From a virus: a DNA stretch of 44,876 nucleotides. The position numbers and the translations under genes are program-made. The notes below the pieces were generated by a model that saw only the letters and a program-made list of their open reading frames with translations, searched no databases and had not been told where the DNA came from. The stretch is from positions 1 through 44,876 of IMG/VR virus record IMGVR_UViG_3300038660_000409, one strand, 5' to 3'. Below, in pieces: positions 7,998 to 16,835 of the stretch; the stretch's first letter is position 1, and each line of letters opens with the position of its first letter.

Positions 7998-8875
7998 AGA
8001 ACGTTGCCCTCGTGCCCACCGTCCTTGGTGGCGTAGCGGATGATGGAGTCTTGGCCAGGAATGTGCGGGAAGCCCCGGAAGTTCACGATGTTGGCGAACT
8101 TCTCCCGGCAGGTCTCCGCGCGCTTGTCGCAGCCCGCGCGGATCACGAAGGCATCGCTCGCCGTGATCGGCCGCACCGGGGCCTCGAGCAGGGTCACCAT
8201 CACGATGCCGCTCGACACCTCGTGCAGCATGATCTCCGCCAGCCGTCCGTCGTTCGCCCCGGACGTCCACTCGACCGTGCCGCTCGAGAACCAGCCGTCG
8301 GCGAAGGTGCCTATGCCAGAAGCGAGAAAGGCGCGGTCGCGCAGAAGGTCAGTGACAGAGCCGGTGCCCTTAAAGGTCGCGGACTCGAGGTTGATCCCGC
8401 AGCGCGCATCGCCGAGTTCGGCGTCGCAGGTCGCCTGGAAGGTGCGCCCGACCGTCTGGCCGAGCACATGGGCCATGCTGCGCACCTCGGCCACAAAGGC
8501 CAGCCGGCCGCGCCTGATCTGGCCGATTGCCCCACGCCGCAGCAGCACCCGCTGCGCCGTGTCCTGCCAGTTCACGCGCCATACCTCGACCGACGCGTTG
8601 TCCCAGCGGCCGTCGAGAATGTCGGTTTCGGTGATCCTGTCAGAGGAAAGCACGCCCTCGGCATCTTGAGCGTCGACCGCCAGGTCAGAACCGGAACGGA
8701 TTTCCGATGCGACAAGTCCGCTCTCCGACTCGAATGACGTACCATCGAATGTCAAAGCGCGGTCGTGATCGGTGAATCCATAGTCCACTCCATCGGCTCG
8801 GGTGATGCGCCAGCACCAAGCTAGCGTCGTCGTCCCATCGGCCAGATGGCTTTCAAGCTCTCCCAGAGTCTTCAT
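7994..8875 (-). CDS. DUF2163 tail hub protein (GTA gp13-like), candidate Fe-S protein
   Basis: 293 aa. The N-terminal region (WCWRITRADGVDYGFTDHDR) is typical of DUF2163. Four cysteines occur as two pairs, C150-x8-C159 and C249-x6-C256; tail-tip proteins related to lambda gpL use four such cysteines to bind an iron-sulfur cluster. It should form the hub at the end of the tail tube. It overlaps the tail spike stop (TGATG) and the peptidase start (ATGA), so translation is probably coupled. Confidence 0.85.
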   Translation of the reverse strand: MKTLGELESHLADGTTTLAWCWRITRADGVDYGFTDHDRALTFDGTSFESESGLVASEIRSGSDLAVDAQDAEGVLSSDRITETDILDGRWDNASVEVWRVNWQDTAQRVLLRRGAIGQIRRGRLAFVAEVRSMAHVLGQTVGRTFQATCDAELGDARCGINLESATFKGTGSVTDLLRDRAFLASGIGTFADGWFSSGTVEWTSGANDGRLAEIMLHEVSSGIVMVTLLEAPVRPITASDAFVIRAGCDKRAETCREKFANIVNFRGFPHIPGQDSIIRYATKDGGHEGNVL

Positions 8876-11800
8876 CAGACCGCCGCCACGCTGGCGAGGG
8901 CCGCGACTTCACCAGCGGTCAGGCCAGAGGTGCGGGTTGTTGGCGCGCCGACGGTACCGCTTTCTGGCACGTTCACCGGGCTGTTGGCGTCGAGCGTGAT
9001 GGTGCCGCCGGTCCTCACAATGCCATTCGTCCCGCGCAAGATTGCCCCATTTGTCACGGTGAGGCTTCCGGCCCTGAGGTCAATTCCGGTTGAGCTCCCT
9101 TTGTAGCTGAAATCGTCCAGCGACACTGTCCCGCCTTCGACCAGAAGTGAAACGCCGCCCCATCCAACCGAGCGATGCGACTTCACTGAAACGTCCGCTT
9201 TGATGCGCAGAGGGCCATTATGGTTGTGGACAAACCCGGTAGTGAGGCTCGGCGTATCGACGCTGATCTCGGCGCTGTCTGCCGTGCAGCGGTCCAGTTC
9301 GACCACAGATGCAACAGACGCGGCCCCGAGCCGGACGAGCATATCCACGTCGGCATTGCCTTTAAACGTGCATCCCTTGAGCTTGAATGTGCCGGTGCCG
9401 ATGGTCACGAACCCCTGCTTGTAATTGTCCACAAGGTCCATGTCGGTCAGGATTATGGTTTGACCGTTTCCGTGAGGCGCGACGCCATCGCCACGACAAT
9501 GGTATGCCCGCGACCCTCCCAGGCTGATGAACGTAACGTTGCCGCCATTCGTGTTCACGCCATCATCGCCAGCGTCGAAGTATTCGCAGGTGCCGAAATC
9601 TGTCCAGTGGACATTGTTTCCGAAGTACACGCCGTCGCTGTTGCCGCTGCGCCCAAATCTGGAGCCCTTCGACGCAACTGTGCAGCGATCAGCCCCGACA
9701 ACATTGCTGCGCCCGAAACAAACCTCAACGCCATCGAAAGCCGCTACGCCTCCGGTGATCGAGATTGACACGTCAGCCGTCGGCACCTCGTAGCTTTTCC
9801 CGGTGATCGAGGAGCCGTAAGGATGAATGTAGATGCCCGCGCCTTCGCTGCCGGTGCCGTGCCACCAAGCTCCGGCATTTGCGCGAACGTCGGCTTCGTC
9901 AGCCGCCGGGTCCATCCGGCCCGGCACCACATCATCGACACCCATGCGTGTGATCGCGCCGTCGCTTGCCACCTCCCACATGCCGCTCGGGTTGGTCGCG
10001 GTCGCCAGGAAATAAACGTTAGCGTCGGCTGCGGTCGCGGACCAGTCCGCAGCCGGTCGGTTCTCGGCCGACCAAATGCGCGCATGTGTCTCTGTGTCGC
10101 CGTCCTCCGCGTATCCGATGAACTGCACGCCTACCGTCGAAATGCCCGACGCCAAGCGGTGCGGGGTATCACTTTTGCGGCAGAAAACCCGAGCTGCGCC
10201 ACCTCCGACGGCAGCGGCAACAGTGGCAAGTGGCGATCCGCTGGACCCGCTGTTGCTGTCGTCGCCGGTTTCAGGATCGACATAGGCTGTCGCCACGCCC
10301 GCCTCGCCCAGCAAGTCGTTGACGGACGCAGGGGCGGTGATGAACGCTGGAACGCCAGAGACATTCACGCCCAGCCATAGGTGGGTCAGCGTCACCGGAT
10401 TAATTGCGGTAATAGGTGCTTGATCTCGGTTATCAACGCGGATCGATGCATAGGCCGGGTCAGCGCCTCCCGCCGCCGCCGCCGAGATGCGCTTCATGTA
10501 GAACCCGCCGCCCAGGTAAACGCTGCCGCCAACATTCGTGGAAGAGCCGCCGGGCAGGCCGGTGTGAGGTGACACGCTGACGCCCCGAAGCGGTGCGCTC
10601 GCCTTGTAGATGAGGGTCAGCTCGTCCGAAGCGTCAGCAACGCCCGTCAGGTCAACCCGGCCCTCTACGATGTTGCCAGCGGGAACCGTGATCGTGCGGC
10701 CAGCCATCACCGATCCGGTGCCGACGATTTGCTGAACTTTGTTGATGTTGTAGATGTTTCGTGCCGCCGCCTTGTCCGTGAGCGCCAGCATGCGCGCTGC
10801 TGCCGCGTTTGCGCTTTCTTCGTTCCCGTAGAGAAGCCGCCCGCTCGTGTTGAGCTGTGGCATCCGAAGCACCGTGTCCACTCCCGAAGTCGTGTTTCTC
10901 ATGCGAAGGCGGAAGGCGTTGAAGCTGCCGTTCAGGGTGATCGAGCGCGTGGCCCAGATACCATTCCACTCGTTCACTGGGGCCGTTTCTGTGGTAAGGA
11001 CGGCATTGGAGGCATCGCGCTGTTCCAGCGTCATGTTGTCGAGGACGCCACTTTCGACTTGGATAATAACGTCAACGACCGTCGCGCCGACTTGATCCAG
11101 CTTGGGCCGAAGGTAGAACCAGCAATCGCCAGCACCCGCCGCCATCGTGTAGGTGGCGTGATCTGTTTGGATCACGTCCGCATCGAAGAAATTTCCCGAA
11201 GGGCCTTCCGTGGCCAGCGCCCCCAGGTCCACCTTGTCCTCGTCAAGAGGCTGTCGGAAATTGGCCTGCAAGTAGGCGAGCGTCGGATAGGTGCGCAGCG
11301 CCGTGGTCACGGTCGAGGCGTCGATCCGGCGGTGCAGGTGGTAGAACTGATCCGCCGTCGCCCCCTCGACAAAGAAGTATTGCCCATTCGCGACCGCTGC
11401 GCGGCCGGTGGCCTCGTTGGGGTAGATCGCGCCAGCTGCATGAGCAGCCGCTGCGCCTGCGGAAACTTCTGCTGCGTCAGCTAGCGCCGCGGCAACGTCC
11501 GCATCGGCGCTTGATTTGGACGCCCAATGTTTCGCCGAATATCGCCCTGCCTCGACCTCGACGTCCTCCAGATTCTCCGCCCACTCTTCGGCCTTAGCGA
11601 GCGAGTTCGCCACGGCGGTGTCGACAGCGCTTTGCGCGCCCAAGCGCTCTTCTAGAGCCTTGGCAGCGTAATGCTTTGCCGAGAACTCGCCGCTTTCTAC
11701 CACCGTGTCTTCCGGTGCATTCGCCCATGCCTTTGCCTTCGCGACGAGTGCCTCGAATTGCGTCAGATCGTCTGGCTCACTCGTGGGCCCGTCGATCAGG

Positions 11801-12084
11801 CTGGAAATATCGAACGGACCAACCTGATCTGGCACGACCACCCGGAAGTACCGGTCCGCGTCGGAAAGAGGCGTCATCACGAGATAGCTTCCGGCCATCA
11901 CAGCGGTGTCGATGTCGCCTTGCGCGTCGGTCGCCACAATGAACGGATCGTCCAGCACCACAGAGGAACCTTGCGCCACTGTCGTGCGGCGCTCCCGAAA
12001 CCACTTCAGCGACTTGTTCGGGAAGGGCGATCCGTTCGGCGTGCGTAGTGTGCCGAAGACTTGGCGAAGCGTGTCGGTCGTCAT
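8875..12084 (-). CDS. Tail spike/fibre with beta-helix domain
   Basis: 1069 aa. The N-terminal 110 residues resemble a tail-attachment beta domain (VFGTLRTPNGSPFPNKSLKW). A helical region with repeats of the type W..P.D..V..G.(F/Y)SAKH(Y/W)A follows (about 130-185), typical of fibre shafts. A jelly-roll-like centre leads to a right-handed parallel beta-helix around 780-1000 (DAGDDGVNTNGGNVTFISLG, HCRGDGVAPHGNGQTIILTD), the fold of capsule-degrading or receptor-binding spikes. DGVYFGN and DDGVNTNG are Asp-rich sites that could be catalytic or structural. The gene sits between DUF2460 and DUF2163, a place where GTA clusters have no gene. An intrinsic terminator stands just before its ribosome-binding site. 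Confidence 0.85.
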   Translation of the reverse strand: MTTDTLRQVFGTLRTPNGSPFPNKSLKWFRERRTTVAQGSSVVLDDPFIVATDAQGDIDTAVMAGSYLVMTPLSDADRYFRVVVPDQVGPFDISSLIDGPTSEPDDLTQFEALVAKAKAWANAPEDTVVESGEFSAKHYAAKALEERLGAQSAVDTAVANSLAKAEEWAENLEDVEVEAGRYSAKHWASKSSADADVAAALADAAEVSAGAAAAHAAGAIYPNEATGRAAVANGQYFFVEGATADQFYHLHRRIDASTVTTALRTYPTLAYLQANFRQPLDEDKVDLGALATEGPSGNFFDADVIQTDHATYTMAAGAGDCWFYLRPKLDQVGATVVDVIIQVESGVLDNMTLEQRDASNAVLTTETAPVNEWNGIWATRSITLNGSFNAFRLRMRNTTSGVDTVLRMPQLNTSGRLLYGNEESANAAAARMLALTDKAAARNIYNINKVQQIVGTGSVMAGRTITVPAGNIVEGRVDLTGVADASDELTLIYKASAPLRGVSVSPHTGLPGGSSTNVGGSVYLGGGFYMKRISAAAAGGADPAYASIRVDNRDQAPITAINPVTLTHLWLGVNVSGVPAFITAPASVNDLLGEAGVATAYVDPETGDDSNSGSSGSPLATVAAAVGGGAARVFCRKSDTPHRLASGISTVGVQFIGYAEDGDTETHARIWSAENRPAADWSATAADANVYFLATATNPSGMWEVASDGAITRMGVDDVVPGRMDPAADEADVRANAGAWWHGTGSEGAGIYIHPYGSSITGKSYEVPTADVSISITGGVAAFDGVEVCFGRSNVVGADRCTVASKGSRFGRSGNSDGVYFGNNVHWTDFGTCEYFDAGDDGVNTNGGNVTFISLGGSRAYHCRGDGVAPHGNGQTIILTDMDLVDNYKQGFVTIGTGTFKLKGCTFKGNADVDMLVRLGAASVASVVELDRCTADSAEISVDTPSLTTGFVHNHNGPLRIKADVSVKSHRSVGWGGVSLLVEGGTVSLDDFSYKGSSTGIDLRAGSLTVTNGAILRGTNGIVRTGGTITLDANSPVNVPESGTVGAPTTRTSGLTAGEVAALASVAAV

Positions 12085-12093
12085 GGAACCTCC

Positions 12094-12131
12094 AAAAGCG
12101 AGAAGCCCACCGCCCAGCGCGGGCGACAGGC
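12094..12131 (-). terminator. Terminator-like hairpin just before the tail spike gene
   Basis: On the minus strand an 11-bp stem (12131-12121 with 12115-12105, three G-T pairs) with a 5-base loop is followed by TTCTCGCTTTT and then directly by GGAGG, the spike ribosome-binding site. It could reduce transcription of the spike and of the tail-tip genes behind it. Confidence 0.6.
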
Positions 12132-12157
12132 GGTCTGATTGCCGAGCGAGTGACCGC

Positions 12158-12781
12158 TCAGCGGATTTCGATAAGGGGGATCGAGGTGATCGATCCGAGT
12201 CGCTCGATGTCCAGCGTGACGTCCATTAGGTCCGAGTCGAAGCGCACCGGCACGTCAAACTCAAAGCCCGCGGTCACAGCCGCGCCCAGCGCGGGCGGCG
12301 ACGAGAAGGTGACGATGCCGGTTGTGGCGTTGACCGACCAGCCCGAGAACTGCTCGACGCCGCCCACCGCGACGCGGACCGAGCCTTCGACCGGCTTCTG
12401 GATCGTCCGCCACCAATAGTGCTCGTCGGTGCCGTAGCGCTTGCGCAGCTGGAAGGTGCTCAGCGCGCCGGTGCCGGTGCCGAGCAGCTGGTCCTCGTCC
12501 GAGACGGCGCGCGAGGGCAGGCTGCTCTTGTAGTCGGCCCAATCCTTGAACCGGAAGCCGTAGAGCCGCCCGAGACGGGCCTCGAAGAACTCGACCACCG
12601 CGTGCAGGTCGTCCGCGCGGCGGATGCCGTAGGAGACGTCGTAGCGGCGTCGGGACGCCGACCAGGAGGCGTTGCGCTCTTCGCGCCCAGACGCGAGCTC
12701 CACGATCTGCGTGCGGCGCTGTGGCCCGCCCCGGGCGCCCCGGCTGATGTTGTCCGGGAACCGAACCTCGTGAAACGCCAT
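12158..12781 (-). CDS. DUF2460 distal tail protein (GTA gp12-like)
   Basis: 207 aa. MAFHEVRFPDNISRGARGGP at the N-terminus and YGIRRADDLHAVVEFFEARL, LYGFRFKDWADY are hallmarks of DUF2460. In Rhodobacter GTA this family forms the distal tail ring that connects tail tube and tip. Its start overlaps the tape-measure stop in TAATG. It stays next to the tape-measure gene, but is separated from its usual partner DUF2163 by the inserted spike gene. Confidence 0.9.
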   Translation of the reverse strand: MAFHEVRFPDNISRGARGGPQRRTQIVELASGREERNASWSASRRRYDVSYGIRRADDLHAVVEFFEARLGRLYGFRFKDWADYKSSLPSRAVSDEDQLLGTGTGALSTFQLRKRYGTDEHYWWRTIQKPVEGSVRVAVGGVEQFSGWSVNATTGIVTFSSPPALGAAVTAGFEFDVPVRFDSDLMDVTLDIERLGSITSIPLIEIR

Positions 12782-15213
12782 TACATGCCCCTCCGGCCCA
12801 TGGAGACCGCGCGGGCGATATCGGCCGCGACTTGCGTGTGGCTCTGCCTGAAGCTCTCGACGTCGCGCGCGTTGATGTTGACCGTGACGCCGCCACCGCC
12901 GCCGTATCCGCGCGCCTCACGCCGGGAGAGCACGCGCTCGCCGCGCTGCAGGATCGCCGGGACCTCGTCCGATTTCAGACCGGCCCAGCCGCCCTCGTGC
13001 ATCCGGGGCGCGTTGGCGAAGGCCATGGCCGGAACCATGCGGGACGAAGCGGCGCCTCCTACCATGCCGCCCGAGTGCAAGACATTCGCGAAGATGCCAC
13101 CGAGGTTGCCCAGCGCGCCGCCGAGCGCATTGGCGATGGGGCCGAGGATGAACTTCCGCGCGCCGAGCTTGGCGAGGTCCGCGATCATCGATGTGACCAG
13201 ACCTTTGAAGTCCAGCTTGCCGGTCTTCACGAAATTGCCAATGGCGTCTTCGGCACTTTGAAACGCGCTCACCAGCACGTTGCCCACGTCTGCACCTATA
13301 TCGCGGGCTTTGTCCGCATATTCGCTGAGCGCATTCGCCACCGCCTGCCACCCGGTGGCTGCTGCATCTGCACCCTCGGCCGCGTCGGCGCCCGCCTGAC
13401 GCGCGGCACCACCTGCGCGGCCTGCCTGTTCCTCGGTTTCCTCGAGCGCGCCGTTGAATCGGTCGGCCGAGTCCGCAGCGCTGTCGAGCGCGGCCGCGCC
13501 TTCCTCGCCGGTGCCTGAGACCGCGTCCTTGAGCGCCTGCCAAGCAGTCATGGGGCGCGAGGCGGCGTCTGACAGCATTCCAGCGGCCTCAGAATAGCCG
13601 GAGGCCCGACCGCGCGCGTCGTCGGCCATTCCTCCGAAGAGGTTCGGCGAGTCGACGTAGGTTTGGCCCATCGCCGCGCGGAAGGCTTCACCAGCCGCAT
13701 TGCCCGCCGCTGTGGCTGCGCCCGCAAACGGATTTTCCGCCCTGCCAAGCTGAACGGGGTCCAAGAGGCCAAGGCTCAGGCCGCCTTCGGGCTGCATCCA
13801 GTCTGGCAGCGAGGCCAGCGCGTTATTTAGCCCGCTCAGGAAGTTGTTGATCCGGTTCACGACGCCGTTCAGCATCGACTCGATCCCACTGATCAGGCTG
13901 TTCGCCGCTTGGAAAGCGAAGTCGCCGATCGCACCTGGCAGACTGCCCCAGATCGCCTTGACCGCGTCGAAGGCTCCTTGAAACGTCCCGGCCGCGCTGT
14001 TGCCCCAGCCCACCACTGCGTCGGTCGCAACCTGCAGGCCGTCGTAAATCACCGCCTGCGCCGAGGCCCATCCGGATTCCACGCGCGCCCAGGCGGCGCT
14101 GGCGCTCAGCGAGACGCGGTTCCAGACCTCGACCGCCACGTCCTTCAGCAGGCTCATGGCGTTGCCGAAGCCGCCAGCGCCCGAGACAAGTCGGGTGAAC
14201 TGGTAAACGAGCTCGCCCGCGCCGACGATCAGCGCCCCGATGCCGGTGCGGATTAGCGCACCGCGCAAGACGACCAAGCCCGTCGCAAGGCCTTTCACCG
14301 ACAGCGCGGCGGCGGCAAGCCCGGCCACCCACCGGCCCGCGAGGAAGGCAGCGAAGGTGGTGGCGTAGGTCGTCAGCCGACCGAGGTTCGCGAAGAGGCC
14401 CTGAATAGCCATGCCCAGCGGCCCGGTGGTGCGCGCCATGGCCGCCATGGCATCCGCAACCGCCTCGAGCGCGGGCGCGGCAGCAACCGCCAGCTGGTTC
14501 GACACACCGCGCCAGATCAGGCCAAGGCGTGAGATCGCGTCGTTGGTGCGCTCGATCTGGTCGGCATCCTGCTCGGAGACGACGATGCCGAAGTCCCGCA
14601 CGTCCTGCGTCGCCTGGCGCAGCGTCTCGGTGTCGATCCGCGACATGGCGATCGAGCCTTCCTCGCCGAAGATTTGCCCTGCCACGGCGGCGCGCTCTGC
14701 TTCTGGAACGAACTCCGTCATGGCCGCTGACACCGCAGCGATCCGCTGATCGAGTGGCATGCCCATGAGCGTCTCGGCCGAGAGGTTCAGCCGGTCCAGC
14801 GCGGCCGCCGCAGGGCCACCAGAGGCTGCGGCTTGGCTCAGGCGTCGGGTCATGTCCTTGGTGGCCTGCTCGATCCCAGACATGGACACGCCAGCAAGCT
14901 CGCCCGCGCGCTCGAGGACCTGCAGGCTTTCGACCGTCGTGCCGAGGGACTGCGCCAGCTTCGCCTGCGCATCGACCGTCTGCAGCCCGGAGCGGATCAT
15001 GACAACACCAGCGGCGGCGACAGCAGCGCCAGCGGCCGCGGCGAAAATGCGAGCGCGCCGGGTGAATGCAGCAAGGCGGGCGTTGGCCGCGTCGATCTCG
15101 GTCGACAGGCGGCGCATGCCACGGCCGCCCGCTTCCCCGATGCCCTGCAGCTCCGCCTTGACCTGTCGTCCGCCTACGGCCGCGAGCCGCACGAACACGC
15201 GCTTTTCACTCAT
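12781..15213 (-). CDS. Tail tape-measure protein
   Basis: 810 aa. Charged helical N-terminus (VKAELQGIGEAGGRGMRRL), an Ala-rich hydrophobic segment (about 53-72), then a helical domain with SLGTTVESLQVLERAGELAG typical of tape measures. Long hydrophobic helices lie around 270-335 and a Gly/Ala-rich C-terminal region ends with an Asn-rich strand. By the usual rule of about 0.15 nm per residue the tail would be near 120 nm (inference). The start overlaps the end of the frameshifted chaperone frame by eight bases and its stop overlaps the DUF2460 start. Confidence 0.92.
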   Translation of the reverse strand: MSEKRVFVRLAAVGGRQVKAELQGIGEAGGRGMRRLSTEIDAANARLAAFTRRARIFAAAAGAAVAAAGVVMIRSGLQTVDAQAKLAQSLGTTVESLQVLERAGELAGVSMSGIEQATKDMTRRLSQAAASGGPAAAALDRLNLSAETLMGMPLDQRIAAVSAAMTEFVPEAERAAVAGQIFGEEGSIAMSRIDTETLRQATQDVRDFGIVVSEQDADQIERTNDAISRLGLIWRGVSNQLAVAAAPALEAVADAMAAMARTTGPLGMAIQGLFANLGRLTTYATTFAAFLAGRWVAGLAAAALSVKGLATGLVVLRGALIRTGIGALIVGAGELVYQFTRLVSGAGGFGNAMSLLKDVAVEVWNRVSLSASAAWARVESGWASAQAVIYDGLQVATDAVVGWGNSAAGTFQGAFDAVKAIWGSLPGAIGDFAFQAANSLISGIESMLNGVVNRINNFLSGLNNALASLPDWMQPEGGLSLGLLDPVQLGRAENPFAGAATAAGNAAGEAFRAAMGQTYVDSPNLFGGMADDARGRASGYSEAAGMLSDAASRPMTAWQALKDAVSGTGEEGAAALDSAADSADRFNGALEETEEQAGRAGGAARQAGADAAEGADAAATGWQAVANALSEYADKARDIGADVGNVLVSAFQSAEDAIGNFVKTGKLDFKGLVTSMIADLAKLGARKFILGPIANALGGALGNLGGIFANVLHSGGMVGGAASSRMVPAMAFANAPRMHEGGWAGLKSDEVPAILQRGERVLSRREARGYGGGGGVTVNINARDVESFRQSHTQVAADIARAVSMGRRGM

Positions 15214-15870
15214 TCTGCCCTCCGATCCGTTCGTTGACTCGTTTCACCATCACCGCCTCGATTTCGGGCAGCATCTCCATCGCCGCGAGGCCGTTCACGC
15301 CCAGCGCCCGCGCCATTGCCAGCGCGGCTCCCATGTCCCAGCCGAGGATTGTCTGCTGCGTTGCCCGCAGCTGGCCGCCGAGGCGTCCGACGAGGTCCCA
15401 GACCTGCACGCCCTCGAACGTCCATGGCCTGTTCAATCGCGCCGGGCACTCCGGGCACGGGCCTTGGCAGGCTTCGCAGTACCGGTCGCCCCCGCTGAAG
15501 TGCCAGTCAGCGAGAGCGCGGAGACGTTTTTTTCCTGTTCCAGAATCAGCGCCTTCGCGACGTAGCCCTCCTGAAACGCCTCGAAGATCGGCCAGATATC
15601 GAGCAGGGCGTCGATGCCTTCTGGAGAGAGATCGAGCGTCTCGCCGTCCGCGTCGCCGACGCCTTCCCATTCCAGCACGGCGCGCCGCGCCAGAGCCTTG
15701 GCAAAGACCAGTGCGCGATCCTCGTTCGTCGCGCCTTCGGGAAGGGCCTCGATGGTCGGATCGTTTCGGGTCGTCACCATCAGGGCGGTGGTGAGCGGGA
15801 GCAGTCGCACCCGCACGCCAGGGGAGAGATCAAGCCAGCGCGGCGCGTTCGAGAGGTCAAGCTTCAGCAT
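15206..15870 (-). CDS. Tail assembly chaperone, -1 frameshift fusion (gpGT-like)
   Basis: A -1 slip at 15526-15532 joins the first 115 codons to a 106-residue extension that ends at 15206, giving about 221 aa. The extension has real-protein character: a four-cysteine cluster (CEACQGPCPEC) that looks like a small zinc ribbon, then helices (FEGVQVWDLVGRLGGQL, MLPEIEAVMVKRVNERIGG). No good independent start exists near the beginning of the extension. Lambda gpG/gpGT works the same way, the longer form bridging tape measure and tail-tube protein. Which fraction of ribosomes shifts cannot be told from sequence. Confidence 0.8.
15433..15870 (-). CDS. Tail assembly chaperone, unshifted product (gpG-like)
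   Basis: 145 aa from the ATG at 15870, three bases after the tail-tube stop. It contains a compact alpha/beta domain (LDLSPGVRVRLLPLTTAL, ALARRAVLEWEGVGDADGE) as in phage proteins lying between tail tube and tape measure. Codons 113-115 read GAA AAA AAC, so a canonical A_AAA_AAC slippery heptamer lies in frame. The last 30 residues after it are Ala/Lys/Arg-rich and low in complexity, as expected for a tail read only when no shift occurs. Family and position indicate a chaperone that coats the tape measure during tail assembly. Confidence 0.8.
   Translation of the reverse strand: MLKLDLSNAPRWLDLSPGVRVRLLPLTTALMVTTRNDPTIEALPEGATNEDRALVFAKALARRAVLEWEGVGDADGETLDLSPEGIDALLDIWPIFEAFQEGYVAKALILEQEKNVSALSLTGTSAGATGTAKPAKARARSARRD
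15526..15532 (-). promoter_or_regulatory. -1 programmed frameshift slippery site A AAA AAC
   Basis: The heptamer fits X XXY YYZ in the zero frame of the chaperone gene (codons 113-115). After the slip the next codon is CGT and the -1 frame stays open for 106 codons to the tape-measure start. The seven-A run is the longest homopolymer in the surrounding GC-rich tail genes. Confidence 0.85.
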
Positions 15871-15872
15871 GA

Positions 15873-16814
15873 TCAGTAATCCTCTACGTCGTTGATGAGC
15901 TCGACGGTGCACATGCGCCCGACGATGCTGTCCTTTGCCGCCTGCCAATCGAAGGTGGCCTGCACGCCCTGCGGCCCGCCGATCTCGACGCGCGGGCGCG
16001 GGAGGTAAACGGAGTGCACGGTGAAGGTAAGGCTTTCGCCGGTAGGCAGACTGTAGGCGAACTCAAGCGCACAATCGGTGCCGTTGATCGCCTGGTCCAT
16101 CAGCGTGGTGTCGGCAAAGCGGACCTCCATGCTGCCGGAGAGCATTGCCATCGACGGATCAGCCCCGTCGATCTTGCCGTCGGCGCGGATCGTCTCGATG
16201 CGGTCGAGGTTGTTGGAGTAGGTGATCTGGGTCGAGACCACGTTGCCCAACGCCACGCCGTCGCGCTTGATCGAGCCATTGAAGTGCCCGAAGCGCAGCA
16301 GGCTGATATCGGTCGGCGTGCCCGCGCCGGTGGTCGTCGCCGGGGTTTCGCCCTGCGCCACGAGGCTGACGGATGCGGTCAGCAGGCCGGATCGCTGCAT
16401 CTGCCAGGACAGCTGGTCCACCACGCAGCCCGCGTACATCGCGAAGCGCGGCACCTCGGGCGTGCCGATCTCGATGGAGAGGCTCGGAAGAGTCCAGCCG
16501 CCCGAGCGGAACTCGTGGGTGTAGGGAGCCTCCGCGCCGGTCGTGATCGGATCGCCGAACGCCGCCTTCAGCCAGTAGCCGAAGCCGTTTGCGTCGATCG
16601 GGACGACCACATCGCCGTCGGCGGTGAGCGCGTCCTTGATCGGCGCGAGCGGATCCCGGCCATAGCCGAGAAGCTCCGACTCGAGCAGTGGTTGCTCCGC
16701 GCCAAGCGTCGAGCTGGCGAAGGGCATCTTGAAATAACCGCTCGCGGGCGGCGTGCCGTAGACGGATTCGTAGGCGAGCGCCATCTGCGCCCGCGCTCCT
16801 TGTGCGCGTGCCAT
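15873..16814 (-). CDS. Phage tail tube protein
   Basis: 313 aa. N-terminus MARAQGARAQMALAYESVYG followed by a beta-rich domain with ADGDVVVPIDANGFGYWLKA. The whole is typical of long siphovirus tail-tube proteins (phage tail tube/gp44 family) in Rhodobacterales phages. Its hexameric rings would form the DNA conduit. It lies between the tail terminator and the frameshifted chaperone, the normal place for the major tail protein. Confidence 0.85.
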   Translation of the reverse strand: MARAQGARAQMALAYESVYGTPPASGYFKMPFASSTLGAEQPLLESELLGYGRDPLAPIKDALTADGDVVVPIDANGFGYWLKAAFGDPITTGAEAPYTHEFRSGGWTLPSLSIEIGTPEVPRFAMYAGCVVDQLSWQMQRSGLLTASVSLVAQGETPATTTGAGTPTDISLLRFGHFNGSIKRDGVALGNVVSTQITYSNNLDRIETIRADGKIDGADPSMAMLSGSMEVRFADTTLMDQAINGTDCALEFAYSLPTGESLTFTVHSVYLPRPRVEIGGPQGVQATFDWQAAKDSIVGRMCTVELINDVEDY

Positions 16815-16835
16815 GTCCTGTGTTCCTTTCGTGGG

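Noticed and set aside
15206-15526. The gpT-like frame as an independent gene
   Set aside because: No convincing start or ribosome-binding site exists at its beginning, while a canonical slippery site joins it to the upstream frame.
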